A DNA stretch of 46,451 bases from Entophlyctis helioformis (lineage: Eukaryota; Chytridiomycota; Chytridiomycetes; Chytridiales; Chytriomycetaceae), in assembly GCA_025526915.1 (NCBI GenBank), contig JAHLKH010000198.1, forward strand, positions 1 to 46,451. Direction: 5' to 3'. Below are positions 45,388 to 46,451 of this stretch, in pieces. Within the stretch, counting starts at the first letter, position 1, and every line of letters starts with the position of its first letter. Made by a program: the position numbers and the translations under genes. The notes beneath the pieces were generated by a model. It was not told the origin of the DNA. It did no database searches and saw nothing but the letters and a program-made list of their open reading frames with translations.

Positions 45388-45531
45388 GATCGGCCAATCA
45401 CAGCGATTCCACCAGGATCGGCCAATCACAGCGATTCCACCAAGAGTTGACCAATCACAGCGATTCCACCAGGATCGACCAATCAGAGCGATTCCACCAG
45501 TATTGACCAATCACAGCGATTCCACCAGGGG
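45388..45531. repeat. Five 28-29 bp tandem repeats with CCAAT boxes
   Basis: Units of roughly GATCGGCCAATCACAGCGAT plus TCCACCAG, with CCAATCA at 45394, 45422, 45451, 45479 and 45508 (spacing 28, 29, 28, 29). Small differences between units are clustered in the GATCG part. They lie immediately upstream of the possible accessory frame on the - strand, so they could be a promoter array binding the CCAAT (HAP/NF-Y) complex or a subterminal element repeat. Confidence 0.85.
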
Positions 45532-45592
45532 TAATGGTATGAGAACCGCAGGAAGGGTCTACTATACTACCCCCCATACGAGAGTCCATTTG

Positions 45593-45694
45593 GCAAAGGG
45601 TTTGCCCCTCTTCGAGGGGCACCCCCTTTGCTACGCGCAGTGCCTGCGGCACTGCCAGCGCGCTCCGCGCGCACCCAGCAGCTCCGCTGCTGGG
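45593..45694. repeat. Cluster of perfect GC-rich hairpins (double-hairpin/GC-cluster-like)
   Basis: Four consecutive perfect hairpins, each with a 3-nt loop: 45604-45610 with 45614-45620 (7 bp, loop TTC), 45637-45644 with 45648-45655 (8 bp, TGC), 45658-45663 with 45667-45672 (6 bp, TCC), and 45674-45682 with 45686-45694 (9 bp, TCC). The first is enclosed by an outer 8-bp stem (45593-45600 with 45624-45631). Such strings resemble the mobile double-hairpin elements and GC clusters of chytrid-type mitochondrial DNA. This could be a mitochondrial insertion in the nuclear genome or a nuclear relative. Confidence 0.75.
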
Positions 45695-45699
45695 CAGGG

Positions 45700-46451
45700 G
45701 CTGCTGGGCGGCTCGGGTCGGCTCGGCTCGGCTCGGGTCGGCTCGGCTCGGCCTGGTTTGGGTGCCGCCGGTTGCCGCCACTTTGGGTTCAGACCTTCTC
45801 CCACTCCCGCCGCTCCAACGCACTGGGATCTGGAGATGGCGGCACCGTGACCGTGTGGCATGCTGGCACCAGTTGCTGGGCCCGTGTCGTGCTCGTGCCG
45901 CCCTCGTGTCGCCAACACCACGCTGTCCCTTCTGTTTGTTTGCTGGCGGAAGGGCCGGATCTGATCACTTCATCGCGACACGCGTCTGCCCTCCGACCCT
46001 TCGACTCTCCGACCCCCATGTGCCACCCTTGGAGCTGCTCAGTCAGCCATTCCCCGCCCGCCACTGACTTGTTTGCATCCGTCCGCCCAACAACACAGCC
46101 GTTCTCAAGGTCGGCTTGGCTGCCAGCCCCCTCTCGCCACAAGTGCCACGACCGCCTCCAAGTCAGAGACCACAGCGCTCGTCCAGGCAGCCAGGCGTTT
46201 CTGCCGAGGTTGGTCACTCTGGCCTGTCCTCTCTTGCCTCTTGCGTGCAAGGCACTCACAACGCAACCCACAAGCCGCCAGATCTTCGTCGCCGCGGTTG
46301 CTGGCCCACCTGCGCGGCATCTGCGACAACACCAAAGACCAAGACCACTCGTGGGGCTTATCCTCAGCCGCCAGCAGCAACCCGCCAACCTTCTGAGATA
46401 GCGCCAGCACTGTCGCTCTCCTCGCAAACTGCCCTCTCCCGCGTTCACGGC
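45700..46451. other. Right-hand 750 bp, no gene identified
   Basis: Begins with GCTCGG/GTCGGCTCGG short repeats (about 45711-45752), then GC-rich sequence with overlapping open frames on both strands. None of these shows a recognisable motif. It may be the 5' region of a gene lying beyond the window. Confidence 0.4.

Larger units (their letters stand above)
36530..45531 (-). mobile_element. Large Fanzor-bearing element, copy B (right boundary uncertain)
   Basis: The left boundary is set by homology with copy A (GGCCCGATATTCA). The block holds the XPG-Fanzor gene, a possible accessory acidic frame, and tandem repeats at 45388-45531 that I take as a provisional right end. No terminal inverted repeats were recognised by eye and there is no transposase of a known DDE, tyrosine or HUH type. 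The element may depend on another source for transposition, or the nuclease itself may serve homing-like spread. The right boundary could also be as early as about 44100. Confidence 0.55.

Noticed and set aside
45388..45531. CRISPR-like array.
   Set aside because: Units are head-to-tail with no variable spacers and the window is eukaryotic; it is a simple tandem repeat.

Overview
The window looks like nuclear DNA of an early-diverging, probably flagellated (zoosporic) fungus. Genes are compact, lie on both strands and are cut by many short GT-AG introns of about 50-150 nt. Fungal markers are SEC66/SEC71 (a fungal ER-translocon subunit), a Dsc3-type membrane ubiquitin-like protein and a Med17-like Mediator subunit. 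Two genes, a CCDC77 homologue and a TMEM249 homologue, belong to centriole/flagellum-associated families and fit an organism that still makes a flagellum. A selenophosphate synthetase with an in-frame UGA, followed by a SECIS-like hairpin, indicates that the organism makes selenoproteins. This has been reported for only a few early-branching fungal lineages; most fungi have lost the machinery.

Layout. Bases 1-13920 hold housekeeping genes: DDI1 (partial, +), tyrosyl-tRNA synthetase (-), exocyst SEC10 (-), selenophosphate synthetase (+), MED17-like (-) and SEC66 (-). At 13967-16005 sits a truncated, broken copy of a Fanzor (eukaryotic TnpB relative) element, then about 800 bp with no gene and a 5'-truncated LINE-like fragment (16825-17343). 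Bases 17405-36462 hold an IQ-motif protein (-), a Ser/Ala-rich protein (-), TMEM249-like (+), CCDC77-like (-), MTHFR (-), a MidA/DUF185 methyltransferase (+), a small glycine-rich membrane-type protein (+), DSC3 (-) and an ITFG1/TIP-like FG-GAP membrane protein (-). A ~300-bp sequence occurs in inverted orientation at 20097-20400 and 31778-32073.

From 36530 to about 45530 lies a large mobile-element-like block. Its main gene reads through about 16 exons (44025 down to 36727). It appears to encode one protein of about 1,940 residues, with an XPG/FEN1-family 5'-nuclease domain at the N terminus and a Fanzor RuvC/zinc-ribbon nuclease at the C terminus. The middle is a long linker with an acidic D/E/Q/H-rich repeat and an AT-hook/NLS-like stretch. 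I do not recall a described XPG-Fanzor fusion, and this is the most interesting object in the window. Upstream of it are a possible accessory acidic reading frame, five 28-29 bp tandem repeats each carrying a CCAAT box, and a run of perfect GC-rich hairpins resembling mobile GC clusters of fungal mitochondrial DNA.

Both Fanzor copies end with a conserved non-coding segment, a candidate guide-RNA region, lying within about 70 bp of the start codon of a same-strand gene (SEC66 and ITFG1). All exon boundaries were placed by eye from splice signals, phase and family resemblance. They should be read as a model, accurate to a few bases at best.
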